NCBI GenBank assembly: GCA_003022505.1
Contig: PXTQ01000019.1
Coordinates: 1 to 14,799 of the forward strand
Direction: 5' to 3'
Origin: Bacteroidetes bacterium QS_8_64_10
GTDB taxonomy: Bacteria > Bacteroidota > Rhodothermia > Rhodothermales > Salinibacteraceae
Length of the DNA: 14,799 nt
Below are positions 1-7,280 of the stretch, piece by piece. Positions within the stretch are counted from its first letter, which is position 1, and the number at the start of each line of letters is the position of its first letter. A program made the translations under genes and the position numbers. Below the pieces are notes generated by a model. It saw only the letters and a list, made by a program, of their open reading frames with translations. It did not search any database and had not been told where the DNA came from.

Positions 1-117
1 GAGCTGTATGAGACGGGGCAGTTCGTTCGCGTCACGGGGTCGGGCATCCAGGAGAGCCACCCGCACGACGTGGACATCACGAAGGAATCGCCCAATTACA
101 GCACGCGCACGCCGTGA
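1..117 (+). CDS. 3' end of an unidentified protein (partial, runs off the left edge)
   Basis: Frame 1 is open from the first base to a TGA at 115-117 and gives the last 38 residues of a protein, ending NYSTRTP. The tail contains a short beta-rich stretch (QFVRVTGSG) and then a charged, polar C-terminus (ESHPHDVDITKE). It vaguely resembles the small C-terminal OB/TRAM-like domains of RNA-modifying enzymes such as methylthiotransferases, but 38 residues are too few to assign a family and I do not recognise it. It is on the same strand as the broken aminopeptidase, 299 bases upstream of it. Confidence 0.55.
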   Translation, partial: ELYETGQFVRVTGSGIQESHPHDVDITKESPNYSTRTP

Positions 118-416
118 ATCGTTGCAGATTGGCAGGCTGCAAGAAGTGGGCAAAAACGTATTAATCCAATTTCGGAGCAAGATGTTGTAGCCGTTCCGCA
201 GACCCCATACCTTACGGGAGCACGAGGGGGTAGCATTCGTTCAGCGTACGAAGTAAGAGCGGGGTCGGCGATCAGGGCGGTGTTTGTCGATCCGCCGCGC
301 ATTACGCAACACGCATCACGCTCGTTCAGGTAGAGCATAACGGATAATGCAATGCGCCTTCGGATCAATTCGATAAGCACGCATGAGGTGCATCATAGAA
401 TCACACGAAACCGTTT
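118..416. other. Intergenic stretch without a supported gene
   Basis: I see no convincing coding sequence on either strand in these 299 bases; the short open frames have no recognisable domain. The stretch holds a weak 7-8 bp repeat run near 122-144 (TTGCAGA, TTGGCAGG, CTGCAAGA) and a clearer heptamer array at 298-321, listed separately. No T-tailed hairpin follows the upstream stop codon. No Shine-Dalgarno sequence precedes the ATG at 417. Confidence 0.5.
298..321. repeat. Heptamer array (ATTACGC family)
   Basis: Three consecutive 7-base units, ATTACGC, AACACGC and ATCACGC, follow a CGC. The same family occurs in inverted orientation downstream of the aminopeptidase at 1426-1452, so the two arrays bracket that gene. 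Confidence 0.7.
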
Positions 417-1390
417 ATGCCCGTTCTGACAGGAAGGCGAGCAATCAGCAAGATACAGGCGGCGCTTGATGAGCACGAGGCCGACGCTGCCCTTTTGACC
501 GCGCTGCCCGACATTCGCTGGGCGTGCGGCTTCACCGGATCGAATGGCGTGCTCATTGTCTTCCGAGACGAGGCCCTTTTTCTCTCCGACGGGCGCTACG
601 AGGTGCAGGCGAACGAGGAGGTGGAAGGGGCCGAGATTCACATCCCGGGCTATAAAATTTTTGAATACATCGAGGACGAGAGTCTGCTGGAGCGGGCCGA
701 CCGCGTGGCGTTTCAGTCCGATCACGTGTCCGTCGCTACGCTGCAAAGCTGGAAGGAGCGGTTCGGGCACGTCGCGTGGGTGCCGGTGGCGAGCATGATG
801 GACCGGCAGGTGGCGCGCAAGTCCGCCGAGCAGGTCGAAAAAATGCGCCGCGCGCAGCGCACCACCGAGGCCGTGTTCGAGCACATCCTGGGTGTCATCG
901 AGCCGGACGTCACCGAGCGCGAGGTGGCCGCTGAGGTGGTCTACCAGCACATGAAGCGCGGGGCGGACAAGGTGTCGTTTGATCCCATCGTGGCGTCGGG
1001 GCCGCGCGGGGCGCTCCCGCACGCCCGGTCCACCGATAAAGAGATTCGGCGCGGCGACATGATCGTGCTCGACATGGGCGGCGTGCAGGACGGCTACGTC
1101 TCCGACATGACGCGCACGGTAGCCGTCGGCGATCCAGGGGAGGAGGCGCGCGCCGTCTACGACCTCGTCCTCGAAGCGCAAGAGGCGGCGCTCGAGGCGG
1201 CCCGCGCCGGGATGCCCGCCGACGAGCTGGACGCCGTGGCGCGCGACATCCTCGCGCTTCGGTCACCATCGAGCCGGGCGTGTACCTGCCGGATCGCTTC
1301 GGCGTGCGCATCGAGGATACCATCGTGCTCCGCGAGGACGGCTGCGACAACCTGACGCAGGCTCCGAAGGGCGAACTGATTACGCTGTGA
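417..1390 (+). pseudogene. pepP: Xaa-Pro aminopeptidase (M24 family), internally deleted and frameshifted
   Basis: The product would release the N-terminal residue from peptides with proline in position 2, using a two-metal site. Residues 1-130 match a creatinase/prolidase N-terminal domain (WACGFTGSNG, LFLSDGRYEVQA). The M24 catalytic domain follows, with KVSFDPIVASGPRGALPHA and two Asp metal ligands in VLDMGG and DMTRTV. After DILA (about 1256) the frame fails. A second frame from about 1262 to the TGA at 1388-1390 gives VTIEPGVYLP and VRIEDTIVLREDG, the usual last two metal-ligand motifs. Between the two parts the block with the HSLGHGxG histidine ligand, normally about 40-45 residues, is absent. 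The observed frame stops at 1355 with an unrelated tail. The full-length family protein is about 350-360 residues. As read, the enzyme cannot be active. Whether the loss is genomic or an assembly error cannot be told here. The ATG at 417 fits the family N-terminus. Confidence 0.85.
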
Positions 1391-1425
1391 CGCACGTCTT
1401 ATCCCGACTGTGGTTGTGGTGCCGT

Positions 1426-1452
1426 CGTATTGCGTAATGCGTATTGCGTAAG
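1426..1452. repeat. Heptamer array (GCGTAAT/GCGTATT)
   Basis: Four units in a row: CGTATT, GCGTAAT, GCGTATT, GCGTAAG, period 7. Read on the minus strand it contains GCATTACGCAATACG, matching 14 of 15 bases of the array at 298-321. The two therefore form an inverted pair around the aminopeptidase gene. Confidence 0.75.
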
Positions 1453-1465
1453 GACGTCTCGCACG

Positions 1466-1491
1466 TTCGTGGATCGTGTATTCGTGGATCG
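1466..1491. repeat. Direct repeat TTCGTGGATCG, two copies 15 bp apart
   Basis: Identical 11-base copies lie at 1466-1476 and 1481-1491, offset 15 (7+8). They continue the period-7/8 pattern of the preceding array but with a different motif. The repeat is in the leader of the glycosyltransferase gene and is translated only if an implausibly early start is used. Confidence 0.65.
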
Positions 1492-1629
1492 CGCGCGCTG
1501 TCTCCTGCAAACCACGATCTACAATCTACGGACGACGAAATCACGTTTTACCTTTTGCCTGATCTCGGCAAAACCGTATCGTACAGCCGTGCGCTGTTTC
1601 GTGAGCATTCTCGCCCTTCGCCTGCTGCC

Positions 1630-2898
1630 GTGCCGCGCCGCGTCCTCGTGCTCAGCTACTACTTTCCGCCGATGGGCGGGACGGGCGTGCAGCGCGTGTC
1701 GGGGTTCGTGAAGTATCTGCCGCGCTTCGGGTGGCAGCCGACGGTGCTCACGCCGCACCCGCGCGGGTACTTTCTGTTCGACGAGCAGTTGGAGCAAGAC
1801 CTGCGCCGCACCGAGGTCGACGTCGTGCGCACCGCCTCCGCCGACCCGACGCGCCTGTTCGGCTCGGAGCAAAAGGTCTCGTTGCCCGATAAAGATCGAC
1901 ACTCCTGGTTGCAGGCGCTCAGTCAGCTCGTCTTCGTGCCCGACAACAAGATCGGGTGGATGCCGCCGGCGCTCTGGCGCGGGCTGAAGGTGCTCCGCGC
2001 GGGTTCGCACGACGTCATCTTGTCTACGGCGCCGCCGTACACGTCACACCTCATCGGGGGCGCGCTCAGCCGCCTCGCGGGCGTGCCGCTCGTCACGGAC
2101 TTCCGCGATGACTGGGTGGGCAATCCGCGTCACCACTATCCGACGCCGTTGCACCGCACGCTGCACCGCAAGTTGGAGGGCGCGGCGCTCCGCTTGAGTC
2201 GCCGCGTATGCGCCATCAACGAACGCATCACAGCGTCGCTCCGCACGCGCAGCGAGTTGCCGGCGGACCGTTTCACGACGCTGCCGCACGCCTTCGATCC
2301 CGACGATTTCGGTGAGGGGGAGGGGGCCGATTCGTCGTCCGACCGCATGACGCTCACCTACGCCGGCACGTTCTACGACGCGCAGACGCCCGCGCCGCTC
2401 CTGCGCGCCATCGCCGGGCTGCCCGAAAACCTGCGCCGCTCGCTGGAGGTCGTGTTCGTGGGGCTGTTGCCCGAACGCGAGAAAGAGCGCGTCCGCCGGT
2501 TGGGGCTGTCAGAGCAGGTGCGCCATGTCGGATTCGTGCCGCACGAAGAGGCGATGCGCTATCTGCTGGCGTCCGACGCGCTCTGGCTCACGGTGGGCGA
2601 GCAGCCGGGAGCCGAAACGATTTCGCTGGGCAAGTTGCCGCACTACCTGGCGGCGTGCAAACCCATTCTGGGACTGGTGCCGGAGGGTGCGGCGCGTGAC
2701 GTGCTCAAGGCCAGCGGGGGGGCGCGCCTTGCGCCGCCGGGCGACGTTCCGGCGATCCGCGAGGTGCTCGCCGCGTGGATCCGGGCGTGGCAGAACGGAG
2801 AGACCCTGCCCGCGCCTTCCGAGGCGTTCATAGAATCCTTCGACGCGCGCACCGTCGTCGAGCGGCTCGCCGGACTGCTGGCGGAGGCGGCGGCGTAG
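1630..2898 (+). CDS. GT4-like glycosyltransferase
   Basis: Probable nucleotide-sugar-dependent glycosyltransferase with a GT-B fold, cytoplasmic or membrane-associated, making surface polysaccharide or glycolipid; donor and acceptor are unknown. The GTG at 1630 gives 422 residues beginning VPRRVLVLSYYFPPMGGTG, the typical first strand and glycine-rich loop. The frame extends upstream to 1444, but that extension is built from intergenic repeat sequence and has no homologous look, so I reject it. The N-terminal domain runs to about residue 220 (VITDFRDDW-like motif VTDFRDDWVG near 155-165). The C-terminal domain starts near TLTYAGTFYD and includes VRHVGFVPHEEAMRYLLASDAL and SLGKLPHYLAACKPILGLVPEG. 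The last motif is usually (F/P)EYLA in relatives; here a His stands where Glu is common. The gene is intact and convergent with the next gene, only 35 bases apart, with no glycan-gene neighbours in view. Confidence 0.85.
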   Translation: MPRRVLVLSYYFPPMGGTGVQRVSGFVKYLPRFGWQPTVLTPHPRGYFLFDEQLEQDLRRTEVDVVRTASADPTRLFGSEQKVSLPDKDRHSWLQALSQLVFVPDNKIGWMPPALWRGLKVLRAGSHDVILSTAPPYTSHLIGGALSRLAGVPLVTDFRDDWVGNPRHHYPTPLHRTLHRKLEGAALRLSRRVCAINERITASLRTRSELPADRFTTLPHAFDPDDFGEGEGADSSSDRMTLTYAGTFYDAQTPAPLLRAIAGLPENLRRSLEVVFVGLLPEREKERVRRLGLSEQVRHVGFVPHEEAMRYLLASDALWLTVGEQPGAETISLGKLPHYLAACKPILGLVPEGAARDVLKASGGARLAPPGDVPAIREVLAAWIRAWQNGETLPAPSEAFIESFDARTVVERLAGLLAEAAA

Positions 2899-2899
2899 T

Positions 2900-2912
2900 G
2901 TCCGTTTAGGAC
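2900..2912. terminator. Weak hairpin between convergent genes
   Basis: GTCC-GTTTA-GGAC forms a 4-bp stem directly after the glycosyltransferase stop and before the convergent dehydrogenase stop. There is no T-run, so any terminator role is speculative. Confidence 0.2.
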
Positions 2913-2933
2913 GGCGTATTGAAGCAAACACCC

Positions 2934-3950
2934 TCACCGAGTGGCGAACGCGCGGGGTACCGGCAGGTCTTTCATCGTGTGCAGGCCGGAACGCGCCTCT
3001 GCAGCCAGCGGTGCGGTGTTGACGAGCATGGCGACCGTCGCCGTGTCGCCGAAGATGCCGCCGCGAATCTTGAGATCCACGGGCGGGTTGCCCTCCACGT
3101 GCACGCGGTCGTGCTCCTCGCGCGCGCCCACATACATCTTGAGGTCAAGCGAGAGAAGGATTTCGCTGTCCACGTGCCCGGTGATGGTATGATGGATGCC
3201 GGCCACCTCGTCGCGTGCGACGGCAGCGTGCGGGGTCTCCACGCTTTTTTCCGCGATCACCGGATCCAGCCGCTCGTCGATCTGATCGAACGACCAGCCG
3301 AGACCGTCGGCCAGCATCAGCAGCGACTCGCGCAGCCCGATGTGCCCGAACGTGCCGGTGGCCTTCTTCTCGGCGAAGGCGTCGGCGCTGAGGCCCGCGC
3401 CAACCTTTTCCTGGAGCGGCCCGCGACGCGCACCGGCATTGACGAGCCGCTCCACGCTGATTTGCTGCACGTCCTGGCACGCGCCCGTGGCCGTCAGCGC
3501 GAGCGTGTCCATCGCGTAGCCGGGATTGACGCCGGTGCCCACCACCGTCACGCCGTGCTCGCGGGCCGTCGCGTCAAGGTCATCGGCCAAGTCGGGGTGG
3601 CGGTCGTACGGGTAGGCCAGCTCCTCGGTCGAGGAGACGACGTGCGCCCCGGCTCGCGCGCAAGTTCGCAGTTGTTCGTGCATCTCATCCAGAAACGAGG
3701 TAGTCGTGTGCAGCACCACGTCGGGCGCAGTCTCGGCGAGTACGCTCTCCGCGTCGTCGGAGACGGTAACACCGCAAGACGCGTCCAGCCCAATCAGGTC
3801 AGCTACGTCGCGGCCCACTTTGTCGGGGTCGATGTCGATGGCGCCGGCGAGCCGGACGCGCTCCGAGGTCGATTTTTCGAGGACGGAGCGAGCGGTGGCC
3901 TGCCCGATAGGGCCGAGGCCGTACTGCACGATGCGAAGAGGAGAGGGCAT
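2934..3950 (-). CDS. Dihydrodipicolinate reductase-like NAD(P)-dependent dehydrogenase (2,4-diaminopentanoate dehydrogenase-like family)
   Basis: From the ATG at 3950 this gives 338 residues beginning MPSPLRIVQYGLGPIGQ, a Rossmann nucleotide-binding strand with GLGPIG at residues 11-16. Further landmarks are an acidic strand end (AGAIDIDPDKVG, residues 35-46), DVVLHTTTSFLDEM (77-90), VVSSTEELAYP (104-114), and GTGVNPGYAMD (138-148), the hallmark of the DapB-like branch that includes 2,4-diaminopentanoate dehydrogenase. The family oxidises or reduces amino/imino acids; the substrate here is unknown. True DapB is shorter (about 240-270 residues) and has a lysine-site motif I do not see, so a lysine-biosynthesis call would be wrong. 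The frame stays open up to 4160, but that 70-residue extension translates intergenic repeats (NLQPANLKPAHLQPA), so I use the internal ATG. It lies downstream of the kinase on the same strand but 316 bases away, so it is probably a separate unit. Confidence 0.8.
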   Translation of the reverse strand: MPSPLRIVQYGLGPIGQATARSVLEKSTSERVRLAGAIDIDPDKVGRDVADLIGLDASCGVTVSDDAESVLAETAPDVVLHTTTSFLDEMHEQLRTCARAGAHVVSSTEELAYPYDRHPDLADDLDATAREHGVTVVGTGVNPGYAMDTLALTATGACQDVQQISVERLVNAGARRGPLQEKVGAGLSADAFAEKKATGTFGHIGLRESLLMLADGLGWSFDQIDERLDPVIAEKSVETPHAAVARDEVAGIHHTITGHVDSEILLSLDLKMYVGAREEHDRVHVEGNPPVDLKIRGGIFGDTATVAMLVNTAPLAAEARSGLHTMKDLPVPRAFATR

Positions 3951-4266
3951 AGCTGGTTGCAGGTGGGCAGGTTTCAGGTTAGCAGGTTGCAGGTTGGGGG
4001 AGGCGCCTCGCCATTGGGATTGTTGACCCGTGCATGGGTTTCTACCGAGCCGTGAGAAGGTGCGTAAACATTGAGAAGGTGAAGCGGAGCGTAAAACGCG
4101 GGTAAGATGGAGCGGGGCAGCGAAAAGCGAAAGGGGGAAAGGCAAGAAAAAAGTCCGCACATTCGCGCTTGCCCTTTACTTGCGTGAGTCGCTTCGCTCG
4201 TCTCGCCTTTCCCTCATCTGTTCTGATGAATGATAGGACGAACGCGGTGCTGATCATCGCTCTTCT
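3951..4266. other. Intergenic stretch, repeat-rich, no supported gene
   Basis: These 316 bases separate the dehydrogenase start from the kinase stop. They contain the GGTTGCA array at 3955-3998, a duplicated TGAGAAGGTG (4053-4062 and 4072-4081), a near-palindrome ACCCGTGCATGGGT around 4027-4040, and a purine-rich run near 4120-4152. Minus-strand open frames reach in from both sides but have repeat-like, unrecognisable translations. A promoter for the dehydrogenase should lie here, but I cannot place it. Confidence 0.5.
3955..3998. repeat. Period 7-8 array (GGTTGCA family)
   Basis: Six units in a row: GGTTGCA, GGTGGGCA, GGTTTCA, GGTTAGCA, GGTTGCA, GGTTGGG. Units of 7 and 8 bases largely alternate. 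The same family recurs at 11325-11356 (CAAGTTG/CAGGTTGA). The array lies directly upstream of the dehydrogenase ATG on the other strand. Confidence 0.8.
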
Positions 4267-5454
4267 TTAGAACCGCAGCGTAAAGACCGTCTCGCCCGGT
4301 TCGGAGCGCACGCCGAGGGTGCCGCCGTGCAGGCGCATAATCTGGCGGCTGAGCGGCAGGCCGATGCCGGAGCCGTCCTCGCGCGTCGTAAAAAACGGCA
4401 CAAAGATTTTCTCTTGCACGTCGGGCGGGATGCCGGGACCGTCATCGCGGACGCGGAGGACCGGCACGCCGCCGGCGTCCGCCTCGGCGCTGAGCACGAC
4501 CGCAGCGTCGCCTCGATCTTCGACGGCTTCGAGCGCGTTCAGCAGCAGGTTGATGAGCACCTGCTCGACGAGTTCGGGGTCGGCGGTCAGCGTCAGGTCC
4601 GGCGGCTGGGCGCGGATCTCGCAACGGGCGTCCTGCGCCTCGATCTGCGCTTGGAGCAGGCGGCGCACGCGCTCCAGCAAATCGCGCACGTCGATCATCT
4701 CGTAGTCCGGCTGGGGCAACTTGGTGAAGCTCCGATACGTCTCCACGAACTGCACGAGACCCTCGCCGCGCTGTTCGATGGTGGCGGCGGCCTCGCGGGC
4801 ATCGCTGAGCGCGTCGTCGGAGGGGGCCGCGCCGTCTCCCTCGCCGAGCAGGCGGCGCGTGGTGCCGGCCAGCGACGTGATGGGCGCCACGGAATTCATG
4901 ATTTCGTGCGTCAGGACACGGGTGAGCTGCTGCCAGGCGTCCATCTCTTTTTCTTCCAGCTCGCGGCGGATGTCCTGGATGCTGGCGAGCGTGAAGGCGC
5001 GGTCACGCAGCCGGAACTTGGTAACGTAGACCGACAGTTCCAGGACGCGGTCCTTGCGTGGGAACCGAACGAGCGTCTGCTCGCCGGAATCGAGGCTCGC
5101 CATCGCCTCCACGAGCGGCGTGCTGACCTCGGCGAGGGCGTCCACGTGGCGCACCCGGTGCGTGTTGAGCAAACGCCGGGCGGCCTGATTCATCAGCTCG
5201 ACGCTGCCGTCGCCTGCGCGGAAGGCGATGAGGGCGATGCCCACGTGCCGCACCACGTTTTCGAGGTAGCGCACTTGTTCTTGTTTTTCGGCGCGAATCT
5301 CACGGAAGGCGTCGGTTACGTCGGAGAACGCCGCGCTCAGCTCGTCGAAGAGGGGGCCGCGCCCTTTGCTGATGAACCCCTGCGAGAGGTCGTCGTGGCG
5401 GATGCCTTCGAGGAAGCGCGTGAGGTCGCGGGTGGTCTTTTCGGTGTAGCGCAC
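4267..5454 (-). CDS. Sensor histidine kinase (NtrB/NtrY-like), N-terminus disrupted
   Basis: Autophosphorylating kinase that should pass phosphate to the sigma-54 activator encoded just upstream. Counting from the GTG at 5454 (395 residues): a HAMP-like linker (1-60), a PAS-like segment (65-165, with GIALIAFRAGDGSVELMNQAARRLL at 72-96), an H box with the phospho-acceptor His183 in LTHEIMN, an N box (LINLLLNALEAVE, 300-312), and ATP-binding motifs DDGPGIP (337-343), FVPFFTT (351-357) and GSGIGLPL (361-368). The conserved catalytic core looks intact. The N-terminal membrane part does not: the next frame upstream encodes LLKHFRLQILARLALVV, a typical start of these kinases and first membrane helix, from a possible TTG at 5516. 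It joins the kinase frame out of register near 5455-5465, with the expected second helix and loop missing. GTG 5454 is therefore only the 5' limit of the kinase frame, not a confident start. Confidence 0.85.
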   Translation of the reverse strand: MRYTEKTTRDLTRFLEGIRHDDLSQGFISKGRGPLFDELSAAFSDVTDAFREIRAEKQEQVRYLENVVRHVGIALIAFRAGDGSVELMNQAARRLLNTHRVRHVDALAEVSTPLVEAMASLDSGEQTLVRFPRKDRVLELSVYVTKFRLRDRAFTLASIQDIRRELEEKEMDAWQQLTRVLTHEIMNSVAPITSLAGTTRRLLGEGDGAAPSDDALSDAREAAATIEQRGEGLVQFVETYRSFTKLPQPDYEMIDVRDLLERVRRLLQAQIEAQDARCEIRAQPPDLTLTADPELVEQVLINLLLNALEAVEDRGDAAVVLSAEADAGGVPVLRVRDDGPGIPPDVQEKIFVPFFTTREDGSGIGLPLSRQIMRLHGGTLGVRSEPGETVFTLRF

Positions 5455-5516
5455 GAGGCCGCCGCTACGACGAGGGCGAGCCGGGCAAGGATTTGCAGGC
5501 GGAAGTGTTTGAGCAA

Positions 5517-5563
5517 AGTGTTTGGGTGTTCAGGTGTTCGGGGGTTGGAGTGTTCGAGTGTTT
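5517..5563. repeat. Octamer array (AGTGTTYG family), left copy
   Basis: Imperfect units of about 8 bases: AGTGTTTG, GGTGTTC, AGGTGTTC, a degenerate G-rich unit, AGTGTTCG, AGTGTTT. On the complementary strand they read AAACACT/CGAACACT, the same family as the array at 5732-5755 but inverted, so the pair encloses the AT-rich spacer between kinase and regulator genes. Confidence 0.75.
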
Positions 5564-5731
5564 ATGTACCGTCAATAATGAATTGAGAGGGCAGGTCGAG
5601 GTTGAACGAGTTGTTATAAGAAACCTCAGGTTCACTGGTTTTACCTCGAAACGTTCAACTTTCGCCATGTTGTTGCTTTTTTTTGTTAAATAAAGATTCA
5701 GATATAAATACTTAGACACAGAAATAATAGG
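5564..5731. other. AT-rich spacer between kinase and regulator genes
   Basis: This stretch is visibly far richer in A and T than its surroundings (an 8-T run at 5677-5684, then TAAATAAAG and ATATAAATACTTAG). It contains an 8-bp inverted repeat, GTTGAACG at 5601-5608 and CGTTCAAC at 5652-5659, and a second pair, CGAGGT at 5598-5603 and ACCTCG at 5643-5648. A small minus-strand open frame (5465-5743) spans it, but its sequence is low-complexity repeat translation, so I do not call a gene. It could hold a separate promoter for the kinase or be a small inserted element. Confidence 0.5.
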
Positions 5732-5755
5732 ACACCAAAACACTCAAACACACAA
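5732..5755. repeat. Octamer array (ACACYCAA), right copy
   Basis: Three exact 8-base units: ACACCAAA, ACACTCAA, ACACACAA. They end four bases before the regulator's stop codon. The array is inverted relative to the one at 5517-5563. Confidence 0.75.
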
Positions 5756-5759
5756 ACTC

Positions 5760-7139
5760 TTACAGACCATACTTCTCGATTCGGCGATATAGCGCCTTGC
5801 GCGAGAGGCCCAGCTCATCGGCAGCGCGGCTGACGTTGCCCCCGTGCTTCGAGAGCGCCTTCCGGATGGCCGTCTGCTCCAGGTCTTCCAGGTTGAGGCT
5901 ATCTGCCGGGAGATTCTCGTCGTCGCTTTCGATTGGCGCGCTGAGCATAAAGTCGTCCGGACCCAGCACGCCGCTCTCGCTCAAAATGACGGCACGCTCC
6001 ATCGTGTGCTCCAACTCGCGCACGTTGCCCGGCCAGCGGTAGCGCTGGAGCTTGGCGCGCGCCGGTTCGCTCATGCCGCGAGCCGATTTGTCATATTTGT
6101 CAGCATATTTATTGATAAAATAATTGGCAAGTAACGTAATGTCTTCGCCGCGCTCGCGCAGCGGCGGAAGCTCAATCTCCACCGTGTTGATGCGGTACAG
6201 CAGATCCTGCCGGAAGGTGTCGTTCTCGACCTGCTCGTAGATCGGCTGGTTGGTTGCCGAGATCAGGCGGATGTCGACGGCGCGGGCTTCCGTTTCGCCG
6301 ACGCGCGTGATCTCGCGGCGCTGGAGGGCCACCAGCAGCTTCTTCTGGAGCGGCGGCGGCAGGTTGCCGATCTCGTCCAAAAACAGCGTGCCGCCGTCGG
6401 CCACCTCGAAGCGCCCGGCGCGGTCGTCGTCGGCGCCCGTGAACGCCCCCTGCGCGTGGCCGAACAACTCGCTCTCGAAGACGCCTTCGCTGAGCGCGCC
6501 GAGGTCCACGTTCACGAAAATGTCGTCCGTGCGGTCCGAGCAGCGATGCAGTGCGCGGGCCACGAGTTCTTTGCCCGTGCCGTTTTCGCCCCGGATGAGC
6601 ACGTTCGCGTCGGTGCCGGCTACCTTCTCGATCATCGTAAAGACGCGCTGCATGGGCGCGCTCTCACCGATGATCTCCTGAAACGGCGCGTCGAGGTCTT
6701 CGCCGAGGCGTTCCTGCCGCTCGCGCTCGCGGTCGGCCTCGCGGCGGCTCTCGCGCAGCTCGAGCGCAGCCTGCACGGTGGCGACCAGCTTCTCGTTCTT
6801 CCACGGCTTCACGATGAAATCCATCGCGCCTTCCTTCATGGCGCGGACGGCCTTCTCTACGTCGCCGTAGGCCGTGATGAAGACGACCACCGCTGAGGCG
6901 TCGATCTCCTGGATCTTGCGCAGCCACTCGAAGCCCTCGCGCCCGCTGGAGGCGTCGGCGCTGAAGTTCATGTCGAGCAGGATCACGTCGTAGCTGTTCT
7001 CTTGCAGCAGCGTCGGGAGCGCCGACGGATCGCGCGCGGTGTGGACCTCCGCGACGTGCTCCTTTAGCAGCAGGCGGATGGCCGTGAGCACGTCTTTCTT
7101 GTCGTCGACGACGAGGACGCGACCGGTGGGGTTTTTCAC
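5760..7139 (-). CDS. NtrC-family sigma-54-dependent response regulator
   Basis: Complete 459-residue activator of RNA polymerase holding sigma-54. The receiver domain (8-125) has acidic residues D12/D13, phospho-acceptor D56 in ILLDMNF and K111 in IVKPW. A charged linker (130-150) leads to the AAA+ domain (about 155-390), with Walker A GENGTGKE (184-191), the sigma-54-contacting loop GAFTGA (231-236), Walker B LFLDEIG (252-258) and an R-finger region (FRQDLLYRIN). The C-terminal Fis-type helix-turn-helix (about 418-459) has NVSRAADELGLSRKALYRRI. The start is GTG at 7139; no Shine-Dalgarno sequence is seen. The kinase gene follows on the same strand, so the two form a cognate pair. The adaptor gene starts divergently 417 bases away, making the adaptor/permease genes the obvious targets. 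That targeting is an inference from position. The canonical GAFTGA means the genome must encode RpoN. Confidence 0.95.
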   Translation of the reverse strand: MKNPTGRVLVVDDKKDVLTAIRLLLKEHVAEVHTARDPSALPTLLQENSYDVILLDMNFSADASSGREGFEWLRKIQEIDASAVVVFITAYGDVEKAVRAMKEGAMDFIVKPWKNEKLVATVQAALELRESRREADRERERQERLGEDLDAPFQEIIGESAPMQRVFTMIEKVAGTDANVLIRGENGTGKELVARALHRCSDRTDDIFVNVDLGALSEGVFESELFGHAQGAFTGADDDRAGRFEVADGGTLFLDEIGNLPPPLQKKLLVALQRREITRVGETEARAVDIRLISATNQPIYEQVENDTFRQDLLYRINTVEIELPPLRERGEDITLLANYFINKYADKYDKSARGMSEPARAKLQRYRWPGNVRELEHTMERAVILSESGVLGPDDFMLSAPIESDDENLPADSLNLEDLEQTAIRKALSKHGGNVSRAADELGLSRKALYRRIEKYGL

Positions 7140-7146
7140 GAGACTA

Positions 7147-7178
7147 AGAGTCTATGAGTCGAAGAGTCTATGAGACTG
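7147..7178. repeat. Octamer array (GAGTCTAT)
   Basis: Units GAGTCTAT, GAGTCGAA, GAGTCTAT, GAGACTGC follow one another with period 8. AGAGTCTATGAG occurs exactly at 7147-7158 and 7163-7174. AGTCT/AGACT pairs also allow small hairpins. The array lies immediately upstream of the regulator's GTG. Confidence 0.7.
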
Positions 7179-7208
7179 CGATAGCCAAACGCGAGAACCG
7201 CGTTGTAA

Positions 7209-7230
7209 GGGCGATCCCGTGTGGTCGCCC
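7209..7230. repeat. GGGCGATC hairpin, copy A
   Basis: GGGCGATC, a 6-base loop CCGTGT, then GGTCGCCC: an 8-bp stem with one T/G pair. Copies B (8932-8953) and C (12686-12707) share stem and loop length. All three are followed directly by ACGCAAAC-type repeats. Confidence 0.75.
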
Positions 7231-7233
7231 AAT

Positions 7234-7274
7234 ACGCAAACGCCCAAACGCAAGAACGCGCAAACACACGAACG
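7234..7274. repeat. Octamer array (ACGCNNAA), downstream of hairpin A
   Basis: Units ACGCAA, ACGCCCAA, ACGCAAGA, ACGCGCAA, ACACACGA, ACG with exact period 8 after the first. Shorter relatives follow hairpins B and C. Confidence 0.8.
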
Positions 7275-7280
7275 TCCACT

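Noticed and set aside
393..1181. Minus-strand frame opposite the aminopeptidase
   Set aside because: The His/Asp/Arg-rich translation is a typical antisense of M24 coding sequence, with no independent support.
1444..1629. N-terminal extension of the glycosyltransferase frame
   Set aside because: It translates the heptamer arrays and other intergenic sequence. The family begins at the RVLVLSYYFPP strand, served by the GTG at 1630.
2934..3950. Lysine-pathway DapB
   Set aside because: At 338 residues it is too long, and GTGVNPGYAMD points to the diaminopentanoate dehydrogenase-like branch.
2919..4055. Long plus-strand open frame over the dehydrogenase gene
   Set aside because: It is a high-GC antisense shadow with no domain; the minus-strand frame has clear Rossmann and GTGVNPGYAMD motifs.
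4327..5586. Long plus-strand open frame over the kinase gene
   Set aside because: Antisense shadow rich in Arg, His and Ala; the minus strand carries all histidine-kinase motifs.
5465..5743. Minus-strand 92-codon frame between kinase and regulator
   Set aside because: Much of it is repeat translation (HSNTPTPEHLNTQT), and it runs into the kinase N-terminal coding region in the wrong frame.
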